Source: Omphiscola glabra
Lineage: Eukaryota; Mollusca; Gastropoda; Lymnaeidae
Direction: 5' to 3'
NCBI GenBank assembly: GCA_964017045.1
Contig: OZ024808.1
Span: 2,567,666 to 2,631,665 of the forward strand
DNA: 64,000 nt
In this document: piece after piece, positions 23,313 through 35,080 of the stretch
Numbering within the stretch: position 1 is the stretch's first letter
How the letters are laid out: every line of letters begins with the position of its first letter
Position numbers and translations under genes: made by a program
Notes under the pieces: model-generated
Database searches by the model: none
Told to the model about the DNA's origin: nothing
The model's input: the letters and a program-made list of their open reading frames with translations, nothing else

Positions 23313-23747
23313 GGATGACACCAAATGAACATGAGTAAATTTGACAGAGTCCGTTCATTCAAGAACAAGTAATCACCTGTGACAACAGTAAGGCATTACC
23401 CACAGAGCAGGTTGTGACAGGAAAAGAGTAGGCTGACGCGCAGGAGGTCCATTGAGAGATCTGACTTTGCCTTGGGGTGGGGGTGTACGGACAACATGAG
23501 ATAACCGCACTGGGTGGAACCAATCTAGTGACGCCACTGTGCACAAGATACATGTAGGCGACAAAGCTAAAATGACGTTTTTTTTTGTACAAGACGAGTC
23601 CTGAGAATGAGCTGCTGAGCCACTAGTCACCACAAGCTATTGGGTGTGTTTCGCTATTACACAGGCCAGATCCAGTATTGCCGGAACAAAAATATGTATG
23701 TCTTGTGATTCCTTATTACCCCAAGAATTTCATTTTTACACCTTTTG
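23313..23747. other. Non-array sequence, no gene seen
   Basis: Minus-strand frames at 23,359-23,633 and the plus frame beginning at 23,644 show no recognisable domain. Confidence 0.45.
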
Positions 23748-23905
23748 TGATAACTCACCCGATTTCGTCCACCACTGTGATAACTTACCTCAATTCGCCC
23801 ACCACTGTGATAACTCACCCGATTTCGTCCACCACTGTGATAACTTACCTCAATTCGCCCACCACTGTGATAACTTACCCCAGTTCGCCCAACAATGAGA
23901 TAACT
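23748..23905. repeat. 30-bp minisatellite in 60-bp dimers
   Basis: About five copies of a 30-bp unit containing CCACCACTGTGATAACT. Units alternate between TCACCCGATTTCGTCC and TTACCTCAATTCGCCC, so the true period is 60 bp. Confidence 0.93.
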
Positions 23906-24367
23906 TACCCCATTGTATGTTCTTTCCTAAAAAAAACAGAGTAGAAAAACTGGGTAGGTAATGTGGTTGGGAACTGTAGAAACATCGCACTAGCCTCCTT
24001 TGAAATTCTACGCTATTCGTACTTAACTTAAACCCATCAAACATCCCGTGGAACTTGTCGAGGTTTCTTTTGAATGTCCTGTCATTCTTCCATTCCTACA
24101 AATTCTCGTCAACCTGAAAGGGAGGATTCTTCTGTAGAATAACGGTGACTTGTGATGGTGTCCACAAAATTTAACCATGCATATTATGTACTGTTATTAG
24201 TTGACATGAAACATTGGACAGCTTCTTTACTAAGCCAATCTATATCTCATTAGTTAAAAAAAAGTCCCCTTAACGTGTCTGTCTTCCTCTTGGAGAAATG
24301 TACGGAGTTATGGTGTTCAAGGATCACGCAATTTCAAGGTTCGCTATTGATGGGGTTTCACACTCAA
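23906..24367. other. Non-array sequence, no gene seen
   Basis: No recognisable coding or RNA feature. Confidence 0.5.
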
Positions 24368-26238
24368 TTCTATTATACATGACCAGTATCTATGTTGTTG
24401 ACACAAACTACAGACTACTATTCTATTATACATGACAAGTATCTATGTTGTTGACACAAACTACAGACTACTATTCTATTATACATGACAAGTATCTATG
24501 TTGTTGACACAAACTACAGACTACTATTCTATTATACATGACAAGTATCTATGTTGTTGACACAAACTACAGACTACTATTCTATTATACATGACAAGTA
24601 TCTATGTTGTTGACACAAACTACAGACTACTATTCTATTATACATGACAAGTATCTATGTTGTTGACACAAACTACAGACTACTATTCTATTATACATGA
24701 CAAGTATCTATGTTGTTGACACAAACTACAGACTACTATTCTATTATACATGACAAGTATCTATGTTGTTGACACAAACTACAGACTACTATTCTATTAT
24801 ACATGACAAGTATCTATGTTGTTGACACAAACTACAGACTACTATTCTATTATACATGACAAGTATCTATGTTGTTGACACAAACTACAGACTACTATTC
24901 TATTATACATGACAAGTATCTATGTTGTTGACACAAACTACAGACTACTATTCTATTATACATGACAAGTATCTATGTTGTTGACACAAACTACAGACTA
25001 CTATTCTATTATACATGACAAGTATCTATGTTGTTGACACAAACTACAGACTACTATTCTATTATACATGACAAGTATCTATGTTGTTGACACAAACTAC
25101 AGACTACTATTCTATTATACATGACCAGTAACTTTGCTATTGAAACAACATATAGACTACTATTCTATTATACATGACAAGTATCTATGTTGTTGACACA
25201 AACTACAGACTACTATTCTATTATACATGACAAGTATCTATGTTGTTGACACAAACTACAGACTACTATTCTATTATACATGACAAGTATCTATGTTGTT
25301 GACACAAACTACAGACTACTATTCTATTATACATGACAAGTATCTATGTTGTTGACACAAACTACAGACTACTATTCTATTATACATGACAAGTATCTAT
25401 GTTGTTGACACAAACTACAGACTACTATTCTATTATACATGACAAGTATCTATGTTGTTGACACAAACTACAGACTACTATTCTATTATACATGACAAGT
25501 ATCTATGTTGTTGACACAAACTACAGACTACTATTCTATTATACATGACAAGTATCTATGTTGTTGACACAAACTACAGACTACTATTCTATTATACATG
25601 ACAAGTATCTATGTTGTTGACACAAACTACAGACTACTATTCTATTATACATGACAAGTATCTATGTTGTTGACACAAACTACAGACTACTATTCTATTA
25701 TACATGACAAGTATCTATGTTGTTGACACAAACTACAGACTACTATTCTATTATACATGACAAGTATCTATGTTGTTGACACAAACTACAGACTACTATT
25801 CTATTATACATGACAAGTATCTATGTTGTTGACACAAACTACAGACTACTATTCTATTATACATGACAAGTATCTATGTTGTTGACACAAACTACAGACT
25901 ACTATTCTATTATACATGACAAGTATCTATGTTGTTGACACAAACTACAGACTACTATTCTATTATACATGACAAGTATCTATGTTGTTGACACAAACTA
26001 CAGACTACTATTCTATTATACATGACAAGTATCTATGTTGTTGACACAAACTACAGACTACTATTCTATTATACATGACAAGTATCTATGTTGTTGACAC
26101 AAACTACAGACTACTATTCTATTATACATGACCAGTAACTTTGCTATTGAAACAACATATAGACTACTATTCTATTACACATAGCCAGTATATTTGCTAT
26201 TCACACAATCCTCAGACTATTATTCTATTATACATAGA
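24368..26238. repeat. 53-bp minisatellite, nearly invariant
   Basis: About 35 copies of a 53-bp unit starting TTCTATTATACATGACAAGT. Almost every unit is identical. A rare variant carrying ACCAGTAACTTTGCTATTGA occurs twice, at 25,124 and 26,131, exactly 1,007 bases (19 units) apart. The last two units decay into flanking sequence. Near identity points to recent expansion or strong homogenisation. Confidence 0.97.
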
Positions 26239-27054
26239 GTATTATTATTTGCGCTGTTCACCTTAGGTTTATATATGTGTATGTCCACGACAATCATTAT
26301 CCTACAAAATTTTCCAAAAATGTCATAGACTTCCATCCTCACCCCTCTACGCGGCAGTCCAATAATTCTAGTGCACATTCCCCCTGTCCTTGATTTCCCC
26401 GTGTATTTCCCTGCGATCTCCTCCACCTCGCTTGTATGCGGAGTTTCCCCTTTAGGATCCAATCAATTTTCTCCCCACACTTTGAACGTGAGAAAAGATT
26501 AGGGGCGGACAAGGCATCGAGGTCTGGGGCATCTTTTATCTCCCTTGGTTTCAGGTGCATTCAAGCGTTCGGACGTGCGTGAGGTCGGTCTGTCTTCTAT
26601 CAGGGGATGAGAGGGGGGGGGAGGGCAGGGACGGACGTCTCACATTGAATGGTCATCAGTTGTTCACCTCTTTGTTGTGTGTCCGGCACCTGGCCAACCA
26701 TGCATACCGACTGATGGTCAGTGGCATGGGAAGATTTGGTGTATATGTAGGGATATTCTGTGCCACCCAGCCTAGTCTACAGAACTTGAATGTAATGTTA
26801 ATATTAAACTGATCTATGGAAGAGGTAAGGACCAAAAAGGGGCGGGGGTATGCATTACTATTCTGCGAAACTGTAATTCCAAGGAGCAAACAATTATAAA
26901 ATGTTCTCAAAAAACAAACAAATGTGACGCCCCCCCCCCCCCCCCACACCAATGAGACGACTCCTCGATGAGACGACTCCACACCTCAGATCCCAAAATC
27001 TGGCATTAATGTATTCTGGGAAATTCAAATGCAAACAAGTCCTGGCCCCTCAAA
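26239..27054. other. Non-array sequence with homopolymers
   Basis: A G-rich tract is at 26,611-26,624 and a C17 run at about 26,930-26,946. Open frames (26,220-26,982) are short, overlap on both strands and have no recognisable domain. Confidence 0.45.
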
Positions 27055-27524
27055 TACAGTAGATCGTCACAAACGTTCTTATAAGACAGTAGATCGTCAC
27101 AAACGTTCTTATAAGACAGTAGATCGTCACAAACGTTCTTATAAGACAGTAGATCGTCACAAACGTTCTTATAAGACAGTAGATCGTCACAAACGTTCTT
27201 ATAAGACTGTAGATCGTCACAAACGTTCTTATAAGACAACATATAATATATAATAAGACAAGACAACATATAATAATAAGACAGTAGATCGCCACAAACG
27301 TTCTTATTAGGCAGTAGATCGTCACAAACGTTCTTATAAGACAGTAGGCATTCGTAAAAGTTCTTATAAGACATTAGATCGTTAAAAAACGTTCTTATAA
27401 GACAGTAGATCGTCACAAACGTTCTTATAAGACAGTAGATCGTCACAAACGTTCTTATAAGACAGTAGATCGTTAAAAAACTTTCTTATAAGACAGTAGA
27501 TCGTCACAAACGTTCTTATAAGAC
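27055..27524. repeat. 30-bp minisatellite with internal interruption
   Basis: About 14 copies of CAGTAGATCGTCACAAACGT followed by TCTTATAAGA. A 50-base interruption at 27,236-27,286 is made of AACATATAATA-type sequence that itself looks duplicated. Open frames on both strands reflect the 30-bp period. Confidence 0.95.
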
Positions 27525-27910
27525 GGCGGACGCTACAACGGCAAATCAGTTACTGAAAACCCAAACATGAAAGTCTGGCGAAGATTCAGTTCTTCACCAA
27601 ATCCTATTTTGCCTACCAATGTTTTCCCTTTTTCTTTCAATCTAAGATAGAGTGCGAACGCATGTTGTGTGTATTACTTGCGCATCGACGGTTGGCTTCT
27701 TCGGGAAATGCCTCTGGGGGCGGAGGAGGGTTGGGAGGCTGGGGAGGAAGTGAATAGCGGAAGTTTGGTGAATATAAAAGGAGGGTGTGGAGTCTTGAGA
27801 AAAGAGAGAGTCGATGTATTTCACATCGGGGGCTGTCCGTGTCAACGTTATTGGACGATAAGTGAAATGTAAGCGACAAGGGAACATTCTACGATAAAAT
27901 GAGTGGAATA
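27525..27910. other. Non-array sequence, no gene seen
   Basis: Overlapping open frames on both strands at 27,637-27,887; no recognisable domain. Confidence 0.45.
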
Positions 27911-28344
27911 AAAACTATAGGAATAGCTGCATTGGGGTTTGTGCGAAATCTTAACTGTAGGACTGGGTGCATAGAGGTTTGTGCGAAATCTTAACTGTAG
28001 GACTGGGTGCATAGAGGTTTGTGGAAAATCTTTACTGTAGGACTGGGTGCATAGAGGTTTGTGGAAAATCTTTACTGTAGGACTGGGTGCATAGAGGTTT
28101 GTGGAAAATCTTTACTGTAGGACTGGGTGCATAGAGGTTTGTGAAAAATCTTAACTGTAGGACTGGGTGCATAGAGGTTTGTGGAAATCTTAACTGTAGG
28201 ACTGGGTGCATAGAGGTTTGTGAGAAATTTTAACTGTAAAAGTAAGTGCACAGAGGTCTGGAGAAATCTAAAATCTAAACTGTTAAAGTAAGTGCACAGA
28301 GGTTTGGGAAAATATAAAATCTAAACTGTCAGAGTGTGTGCACG
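27911..28344. repeat. 40-bp minisatellite
   Basis: About 10 copies of a unit containing GGACTGGGTGCATAGAGG and then TTTGTGG. The left seven are regular, the right three diverged. Confidence 0.93.
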
Positions 28345-28658
28345 TAAGATGGGAAAATTCATTCAACAAAAACCGAGACAGCATTGAAGCTTTAACCCGA
28401 GACTGCGGCAAGGAAAACAGTAATAGGTCAACCAGTTCACCCCAGGAGAGATGACATCCGAGGGGGATTGTGGGACGGGGGAGTGGGTCTAGTCGATCTG
28501 AACATAACCTACGGGATAGATAGAGGCACAGAGACGTCTGAGAAGTGAGCTAGGATTGGAATTGATAGTAGGAGTGAGAGAGGAAATGTTAATGTATGTT
28601 TCGGTGTCTGTTGTATGTGCTAGTTCTGTCAACTATGCTTCAAACTGTAGACACGTTG
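28345..28658. other. Non-array sequence, no gene seen
   Basis: No recognisable feature. Confidence 0.5.
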
Positions 28659-28763
28659 GGCACCTGTCTCTATTGAGTCTATTTCATACATCATTATACC
28701 CTTAAGTTAGGACACCTGTCTCTATTGAGTCTATTTCATACATCATTAAACAGTTAAGTTAAC
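28659..28763. repeat. 52-bp duplication
   Basis: Two tandem copies of a unit starting CACCTGTCTCTATTGAGTC. Confidence 0.9.
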
Positions 28764-28770
28764 AGTTTAG

Positions 28771-29160
28771 GGCCTAATTCTTCACTTCACCAAATTATGG
28801 CTAATTCTTCACTTCACCAAATTATGGCCAATTCTTCACTTCACCAAATTATGGCTAATTCTTCACTTCACCAAATTATGGCCAATTCTTCACTTCACCA
28901 AATTATGGCTAATTCTTCACTTCACCAAATTATGGCCAATTCTTCACTTCACCAAATTATGGCCAATTCTTCACTCAACCAAATTATGGCCAATTCTTCA
29001 CTCCACCAAATTATGGCCAATTCTTCACTCCACCAAATTATGGCCAATTCTTCACTCCACCAAATTATGGCCAATTCTTCACTCCACCAAATTATGGCCT
29101 ATTCTTCAATCCAACAGTTTACGGTCCAATTCATCGCTCCTATAGTTTTTGGCCCAATTA
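28771..29160. repeat. 27-bp minisatellite
   Basis: About 13 copies of GCTAATTCTTCACTTCACCA followed by AATTATG, alternating GCTAATT and GCCAATT on the left and changing to CACTCCACC on the right. It encodes MANSSLHQI nine-residue repeats in the 149-residue open frame at 28,797-29,246, a product of the 27-bp period. Confidence 0.95.
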
Positions 29161-29263
29161 TTGACCCCCTTCAAATCCCAGCAGGTCATGGTCTGTGTTC
29201 TAACGATATGATCTTGGACAATAAAAATGTTTCTAGTAAACGCTAGCTGTACCATCTGAAGTT

Positions 29264-29317
29264 CAGTACCACTATCTGTATTGTACATACTCTTTATCAT
29301 ATCAAGTACCACTATCT
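29264..29317. repeat. 40-bp minisatellite, left part
   Basis: About one and a third copies of a unit starting ACCACTATCTGTATTGTAC. The array is cut at ACTATCT by the LINE at 29,318 and resumes at 30,371 with ATCTGTATTG. Confidence 0.85.
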
Positions 29318-30370
29318 ACTTCCGGGGCGCTGCTCTGCAGGCGACTCGATTGCATCAGTGCATCTTTTTCAGCTTTTTTACAGTTTTTACACGTTAGATT
29401 TAATTGTGTTTCACTCAAGTACAAATTGATCTACTACGGACGATTTTCTTGTATGTTTTGTGTCTTTTTCTTTGCGGGAAACAGCTTTAATATGGACTTC
29501 GGATATCAAAATAGTCAGCCTGGTATAAAGATGTCACTTCCGCCATTTTTGTAAACTTCCGCCATGTCAACAACAAATGGCGACCAATTCACAACTGAGA
29601 GGAAGAAAGCAGGGAAGAACTGGAGGCATTCGTTTCAAATGCAGAAACATAGGACAGCGAGCCTTTCATCCACATGTTGTTTTGTGAAACGTTGGATCAC
29701 TACGTAACAGGATGGATGACGTGGGTTGTTTCTGTAAGGATTTCTATCAATTTCGTATGAGCTCTTTAATGTGCCTGACAGAAACATGGCTTAACGAAAC
29801 GTTACCAGATTCAGCAGTGGCACTGGACTAATTTAACATTTTCCGTGCCGAAGGAACAACCGACAGCATCAAATCCAAAGGAAGGGGTTGCAATATATGT
29901 TAACAAAAACTACTGTAGAATCAACAACGGAATAGTGAAACATGTAATTTGTACACCCGACATGTAACTACCTTGCACCACTTTGCCGCCATTTTACCTA
30001 CCTACGGAATTCACACAAATCTGTATCATCCTGAAAACCCGGAGATGGGGAGATGGAGTTCACGTGCGCCTAACAGGCAGCAGTGAGGCCTCTCGAACAT
30101 CTAACATCGGAGCGTTACCAGATTCAGCAGTGGCACTGGACTAATTTAACATTTTCCGTGCACCACTTTGCCGTCATTTTACCTACCTACGGAATTCACA
30201 CAAACCTGTATCATCCTGAAAACCCGGAGATGGGGAGATGGAGTTCACGTGCGCCTAACAGGCAGCAGTGAGGCCTCTCGAACATCTAACATCGGATTTA
30301 TTTTACGCGCTTCGAGCCTTTGGGGATGAAGCGTGATTTTTAAATAAACTTTATTATTATTATTATTATT
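29318..30370 (+). mobile_element. Internally deleted LINE (family B) with endonuclease remnant
   Basis: The insertion starts with a GC-richer 5' region (CTTCCGGGGCGCTGCTCTGC) and ends with a 3' tail that matches the LINE at 40,355-41,347 (GCTTCGAGCCTTTG, then TGAAGCGTGATTTTT) and a (TTA)n run. Translation near 29,768 gives MCLTETWLNETLPDSAVALD and, further on, FYLPTEFTQI, characteristic of the apurinic-like endonuclease domain of jockey/CR1-type LINEs. The whole reverse transcriptase is missing, so this has both ends but a large internal deletion. Inside, 29,801-30,112 is followed by a second, shortened copy at 30,114-30,297 lacking about 120 bases. It sits in phase within a 40-bp minisatellite with ATCT on both sides as a possible short target duplication. 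Confidence 0.8.
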
Positions 30371-30532
30371 ATCTGTATTGTACCGACTCTTTATCATATC
30401 AAGTGCTACTATCTGTATTGTACCGACTCTTTATCATATCAAGTGCTACTATCTGTATTGTACTGACTCTTTATCATATCAAGTACCACTATCTTTATTG
30501 TACCGACTCTTTATCATATCAAGTGCCACTTG
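30371..30532. repeat. 40-bp minisatellite, right part
   Basis: About four copies of the same unit as at 29,264-29,317, containing GTACCGACTCTTTATCATAT. Confidence 0.93.
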
Positions 30533-31435
30533 TGTACCTCAAAACATAAATCCAAGATCGTTTCTTGCAGCCACACTGATCCACCGACAAATGATAGGTG
30601 CCCGAGTCTACATCACTTGTGTGTTGTTTTATCCGCCGGCATAATGTTACCGGCGTGTGTCACGAGTGGCGTTGCTAGGGAACAGCGTAGGTTTGTTGTA
30701 CGCTGTAATCCAATCAACATCGATTGTATTCGGAGTAAGGACAATCATCATGACCCACAATTTGTCTTACCATTTGAAATTTCAATTGTTGTGTTGAATG
30801 AGCCGAGGCTGCCGCTGCCATCCGTGTACCGGTCACCCGTGCGTGCTGATGTGTTGATTCATTGAATTCTATGCTCAGTCCGGACTGACATGTCAAATCC
30901 GACACGCGCCCTTCTGACCACACCAATAATTCCTACACATGTGTCCCAATGCACAGATCTTTAATTCCTACCCATGGCTACTTGCCACATCTCTATTCCT
31001 ACCCATATCCTACTGATCGCCCTTGCCCTTCTGACCCCATGTCAAATCCTGCTCATTTCGCCAAACCACATTCCAACTGCAGGCCATGACCTTATACCAG
31101 CAACTTCTCAATTCCTACACATTTCCTACAATAATTTTCAAGTTGAAATGACCACTTCTTCAACAACTGAACCCGTCTTGCCATATCCTCCCTAGTATTG
31201 TCTACTCAACTCTACTCCCACTCGTGAATCTAACGACCGATGATGAGCAGATGGCAGGATCCTGTCAACATTTGAGATTTCCAACCAATACCCAGCTGTC
31301 TAATAACCCATGGGTTCGCTGACCGCTGGATCGTGGTGGACATCACATGTTCATGAATTTGGAGCATTCTTTCCTTATTTTTGTTACGTCTTTCTCGATA
31401 TTTTCCTACAAGAAACATGTACTTGTTATATGGGG
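30533..31435. other. Non-array sequence, no gene recognised
   Basis: Open frames at 30,530-30,865 (+), 30,714-30,926 (-) and 30,974-31,195 (+) were inspected without recognising a domain. Repeated short phrases (ATTCCTACCCAT, TTCCTACACAT) at 30,930-31,135 suggest a very degenerate repeat. Confidence 0.45.
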
Positions 31436-31605
31436 ACGATTCTCTTGGTGTAAAATGATGTATAATTACACTTGTTATGGTCTAGGCTAAATTTTCTTTG
31501 TGTAAAATGATGTAGTTACACTGTCATGGCCAAGAGCTAATTTCTCTTGGTGTAAAATGATGTAATGACACTGTCATGGTGAAGTGCTAATTTCTCTTGG
31601 TATGC
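31436..31605. repeat. 50-bp repeat, three to four copies
   Basis: Diverged copies of a unit containing TTGGTGTAAAATGATGTA and ACTGTCATGG. Confidence 0.85.
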
Positions 31606-31959
31606 AATGAATTTATTCGCGTCTTTTTGCAACACTGTCGCTCGAGAAGCTTGTGGTTGTTATTGAATGCTTGGAATAGCTTGCGCATTGAAGTCCAAAC
31701 ACCTGTTATATGGCTGTTATATGACTCACGCGTTTGCCCTACTGTAAGCCATCGCGTTCATCAACATTGAAATGTATGCCAGGTAATAAGAACCTAGTTT
31801 AACCAGCCAAAGTCTCAATGCTAGAGATTTATGGACAATTTTTAATGCTCGATTTGGGGTCAATTTGTCTAAAAATAACTTCTGATTTACTACGACACAT
31901 TTTTGATGATTTCTGAGGATTAACGATGCACCAAATCAAAATGTTCACCTTCTCCAGCA
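31606..31959. other. Non-array sequence, no gene seen
   Basis: No recognisable feature. Confidence 0.5.
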
Positions 31960-32958
31960 GTTAAATTGACTTGATAATCTCAGTGTTTGTGTGTACCGGC
32001 AGTCAAATTTGTTTGGTAATCTCAGTGTTTGTGTGTACCGGCAGTCAAATTTGTTTGATAATCTCAGTGTTTGTGTGTACCGGCAGTCAAATTTGTTTGA
32101 TAATCTCAGTGTTTGTGTGTACCGGCAGTCAAATTTGTTTGATAATCTCAGTGTTTGTGTGTACCGGCAGTCAAATTTGTTTGATAATCTCAGTGTTTGT
32201 GTGTACCGGCAGTCAAATTTGTTTGATAATCTCAGTGTTTGTGTGTACCGGCAGTCAAATTTGTTTGATAATCTCAGTGTTTGTGTGTACCGGCAGTCAA
32301 ATTTGTTTGATAATCTCAGTGTTTGTGTGTACCGGCAGGCACATTTGTTTGATAATCTCAGTGTTTGTGTGTACCGGCAGTCAAATTTGTTTGATAATCT
32401 CAGTGTTTGTGTGTACCGGCAGTCAAATTTGTTTGATAATCTCAGTGTTTGTGTGTACCGGCAGTCAAATTTGTTTGATAATCTCAGTGTTTGTGTGTAC
32501 CGGCAGGCACATTTGTTTGATAATCTCAGTGTTTGTGTGTACCGGCAGTCAAATTTGTTTGATAATCTCAGTGTTTGTGTGTACCGGCAGTCAAATTTGT
32601 TTGATAATCTCAGTGTTTGTGTGTACCGGCAGTCAAATTTGATGATAATCTCAGTGTTTGTGTGTACCGGCAGTCAAATTTGTTTGATAATATCAGTGTT
32701 TGTGTGTACCGGCAGTCAAATTTGTTTGATAATCTCAGTGTTTGTGTGTACCGGCAGTCAAATTTGTTTGATAATCTCAGTGTTTGTGTGTACCGGCAGG
32801 CACATTTGTTTGATAATCTCAGTGTTTATGTGTACCGGCAGTCAAATTTGTTTGATAATATCAGTGTTTGTGTGTACCGGCAGTCAAATTTGTTTGATAA
32901 TCTCAGTGTTTGTGTGTACCGGCAGTCAAATTGACTTGATAATCTAAGTGTTTGTGTG
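31960..32958. repeat. 42-bp minisatellite with long open frames
   Basis: About 23.5 copies of a unit starting TTGATAATCTCAGTGTTTGT and then GTGTACCGGCAGTCAAATTT. Both outer units end in ATTGACTTGATAATCT. A variant with GGCACATTTG occurs at about 32,337, 32,505 and 32,799, spaced 4 and 7 units. Open frames of 223 and 318 residues repeat ICLIISVFVCTGSQ or NLFDNLSVCVYRQS; one unit is a base short or long near 32,640, so the frames cross over. Not treated as genes. Confidence 0.97.
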
Positions 32959-33471
32959 TGTAGATTAACTTCGTGCAACAAATTTCATTTATTAAGCGGT
33001 CGTAAAGCCGTTGACTTCGCTGCTTCTATGAGAGTTATCTGTGCTGTCATCTTGGTGCTATGCTAGTTTGACCATCTTAAAGTTGCCCATGGGAATGGAG
33101 CTTGTGGCTTTCTACAAACATGACTACGTCCGGCGACGTCCGTGGGCAGCGTCTGCAAATGTTGAACGGCTGTGTAGTCGTGCCGATTTTTTGTCCTTTT
33201 GAAAGGTGTGTCTCTATAGCGTTTTAAGTAGAGAGTAGACACCTTATGGGCATCACTTGAAACAGTATGGACGAGTCAGTCCAAGGTAAAAATTGTTATA
33301 TGATCATATTTCTACACCATTATGATGTATTACTTGGTTAGAAAAGTGTTTAGAACACATTTGGGCCAGATATTGGTGAATTATTAGGTACAATTTAGAA
33401 CTTAAAACGTGTTTGTAAAACAAGTTCTAATTTATTCAGTTGCTAACGACAGTACTGAGAACACCTTAGCC
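32959..33471. other. Non-array sequence, no gene seen
   Basis: Ends in a C-rich stretch that could serve as a polypyrimidine tract for the candidate exon that follows. Confidence 0.45.
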
Positions 33472-33714
33472 CCCACCCCCACGTTCCCCCAGCCTCACCC
33501 ATCGATCCGTCCCTCCAGGCCGAGTCCCCCACAACTGGCGTACCAGCCAGGGTCGTCCCGCAGGCACTCCCCTCCCCTCTGAGCCGATGGATGAGAAGGA
33601 CGAGCCTCCGTTGGCGCCGCCGCCGTGGAAGGTGTCTGTCGCGCTGCCTCGCACGACGCTACCAGTGAGGTATGCGTCCTATCTACTTGTGTGTGAGTGC
33701 TATGGATTATAGCA
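33472..33714 (+). CDS. Candidate exon or open stretch, unknown product (weak)
   Basis: This is the most GC- and CpG-rich non-array stretch in the window and is open in one plus-strand frame from a TAG at about 33,469 to a TAG at about 33,714. It reads through PMDEKDEPPLAPPPWKVSVA and LPRTTLPVR. A pyrimidine-rich run ending CCCCCAG at about 33,491 could be a splice acceptor, and CCAGTGAGG near 33,663 or GAGGTATG near 33,669 could be a donor. No start codon opens the frame, no family was recognised and no partner exon was found. Minus-strand frames across the same stretch are also open (33,466-33,654 and 33,495-33,800), as expected for GC-rich DNA, so this may be chance. Confidence 0.2.
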
Positions 33715-34157
33715 TTACCCGCTCTCGGTCTAATCGACTCCAGTACGTACATTGACAGCGTGTCTAGTGTTGGTTTCTTTTCGGTGATGTGTTGTGTCAA
33801 ATGTGCTTCCTTTTGGAGCTAAGATCTACCAACGAATTTCCGAATTGAGTGATTTCAGAGTTCTGCTCGTTTCCGGGAAACTTGGGTGTAAAAAAAACCA
33901 TGGAAGTTTGTAGTAATTCAGGTAAACATGTATTTTTATGTCATAACATTTTTTGAGGAGGGGATGGGATGCCCCGGGTGGGGGTTGGGGTAAGACTACG
34001 GCATGACACTTTCAGGGACATTATCGCAAAAACCGCGAAATCAATCCATATTTTTCTGGCTATTTTCAGATTAGTTTAGCCATTTCAAGGTGTCTTCTTT
34101 GAGAATTTTACGAGAAAACATGTCAGTTTTCATATCGGGGGAATTCTGTTCGGGTCA
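33715..34157. other. Non-array sequence, no gene seen
   Basis: A G-rich stretch is at 33,955-33,990. No recognisable feature. Confidence 0.45.
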
Positions 34158-34290
34158 TCTGCGGTTAGCGTTAGCGCCAGCATATTCTGGTTTAGCGTCA
34201 GCGCGGTCAGGGTTAGCGTCAGACTTGTTTGGGTTAAAGCGTCAGCTCTGCAAGGGTTGGCGTCAATGTGGTTCAGGGTTAAGGTCCGTC
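34158..34290. repeat. Degenerate repeat of about 25 bp
   Basis: Five to six diverged copies around GGTTAGCGTCAGC. Confidence 0.65.
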
Positions 34291-34340
34291 CAGGATCAGC
34301 TCGCAGTATTGCCGTAAATATTTGGACATCTTGTCCAAAC

Positions 34341-34512
34341 CATGATAACCTGGTATGCCATGACAACACTGGTCTTATGCCATGATAACACTGGTCTCAT
34401 GCCATGATAACACTGGTCTCATGCCATGATAACACTGGTCTCATGTCATGATAACAGTGGTCTCATTCCAGGATAACACTGGTCTCATGCCATGATAACA
34501 CCGGTCTCATGC
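34341..34512. repeat. 22-bp minisatellite
   Basis: About eight copies of TGCCATGATAACACTGGTCT plus CA. Confidence 0.93.
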
Positions 34513-34834
34513 ACTCAACTCTAAATCTTCAGCAGCCCTAAGTTCCTCGCATTATATCGCGTGTTGAGGCACGCACTTATTGTTAGAGAACAGCAGAGAT
34601 GCCATCTGGTTATCTCGCCCAATCACTGCACAAATGGAAGGAGACGCTCAAATCCTTCCCATCACTTTCAAGCAACAACAAAGAGTTTTTAAGAAAAAGT
34701 GCAATCAAGAAATGAAAAAAGAAATGTGCATAAGGAATGTAATATTGTTTGTCCTATAATAACCAAAGATCAAATCCCCACACATGTCGCTGTTTTAAAA
34801 ATGGCTTATATGAAACTCCCAAACATGTCGCTAT
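34513..34834. other. Non-array sequence, no gene seen
   Basis: No recognisable feature. Confidence 0.5.
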
Positions 34835-34945
34835 ATTTCAATAGTATAAATGTTATGTTTCCTTATTGAGTTGGTGGTGTAAAATAGTATAAAGGTTATG
34901 TTTGTACAATGAGCTGGGGATTTAAAATAGTATATAGGTTATTAA
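34835..34945. repeat. Degenerate repeat of about 50 bp
   Basis: Two to three diverged copies containing AATAGTATAAAGGTTATGTTT-like sequence followed by a GAG(C/T)TGG(T/G)G motif. Confidence 0.6.
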
Positions 34946-34998
34946 TGTGATAGCTGTATATCTAGTGTATGTCTCATCGTAATTGACACATTCTAGGA

Positions 34999-35080
34999 CA
35001 CCGGCTCTCAAACTTTTATGGAGGCAAAGGGACCCACGACCCCCATTTTAAAGAAGCAAAGTGACCCACGATCCCCATAC
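34999..35080. mobile_element. hAT-like left end
   Basis: CACCGGCTCTCAAACTTTTA followed by GGGACCCACGACCCCC resembles hAT ends of the form GGTTCTCAAACTTTT...GACCCACGACCCC. A second GTGACCCACGATCCCC follows at about 35,060. No right end found. Confidence 0.5.

Noticed and set aside
28797..29246. 149-residue frame of MANSSLHQI repeats starting with ATG
   Set aside because: The unit itself contains ATG and is 27 bp, so the frame and start arise automatically. The unique C-terminal part is short and unrecognised.
31971..32947. Open frames of 223 and 318 residues with a hydrophobic 14-residue repeat
   Set aside because: They only read the 42-bp tandem repeat, which is a multiple of three and lacks stops in these frames. 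Two plus-strand frames are open at once, and there is no promoter, unique coding sequence or known domain.
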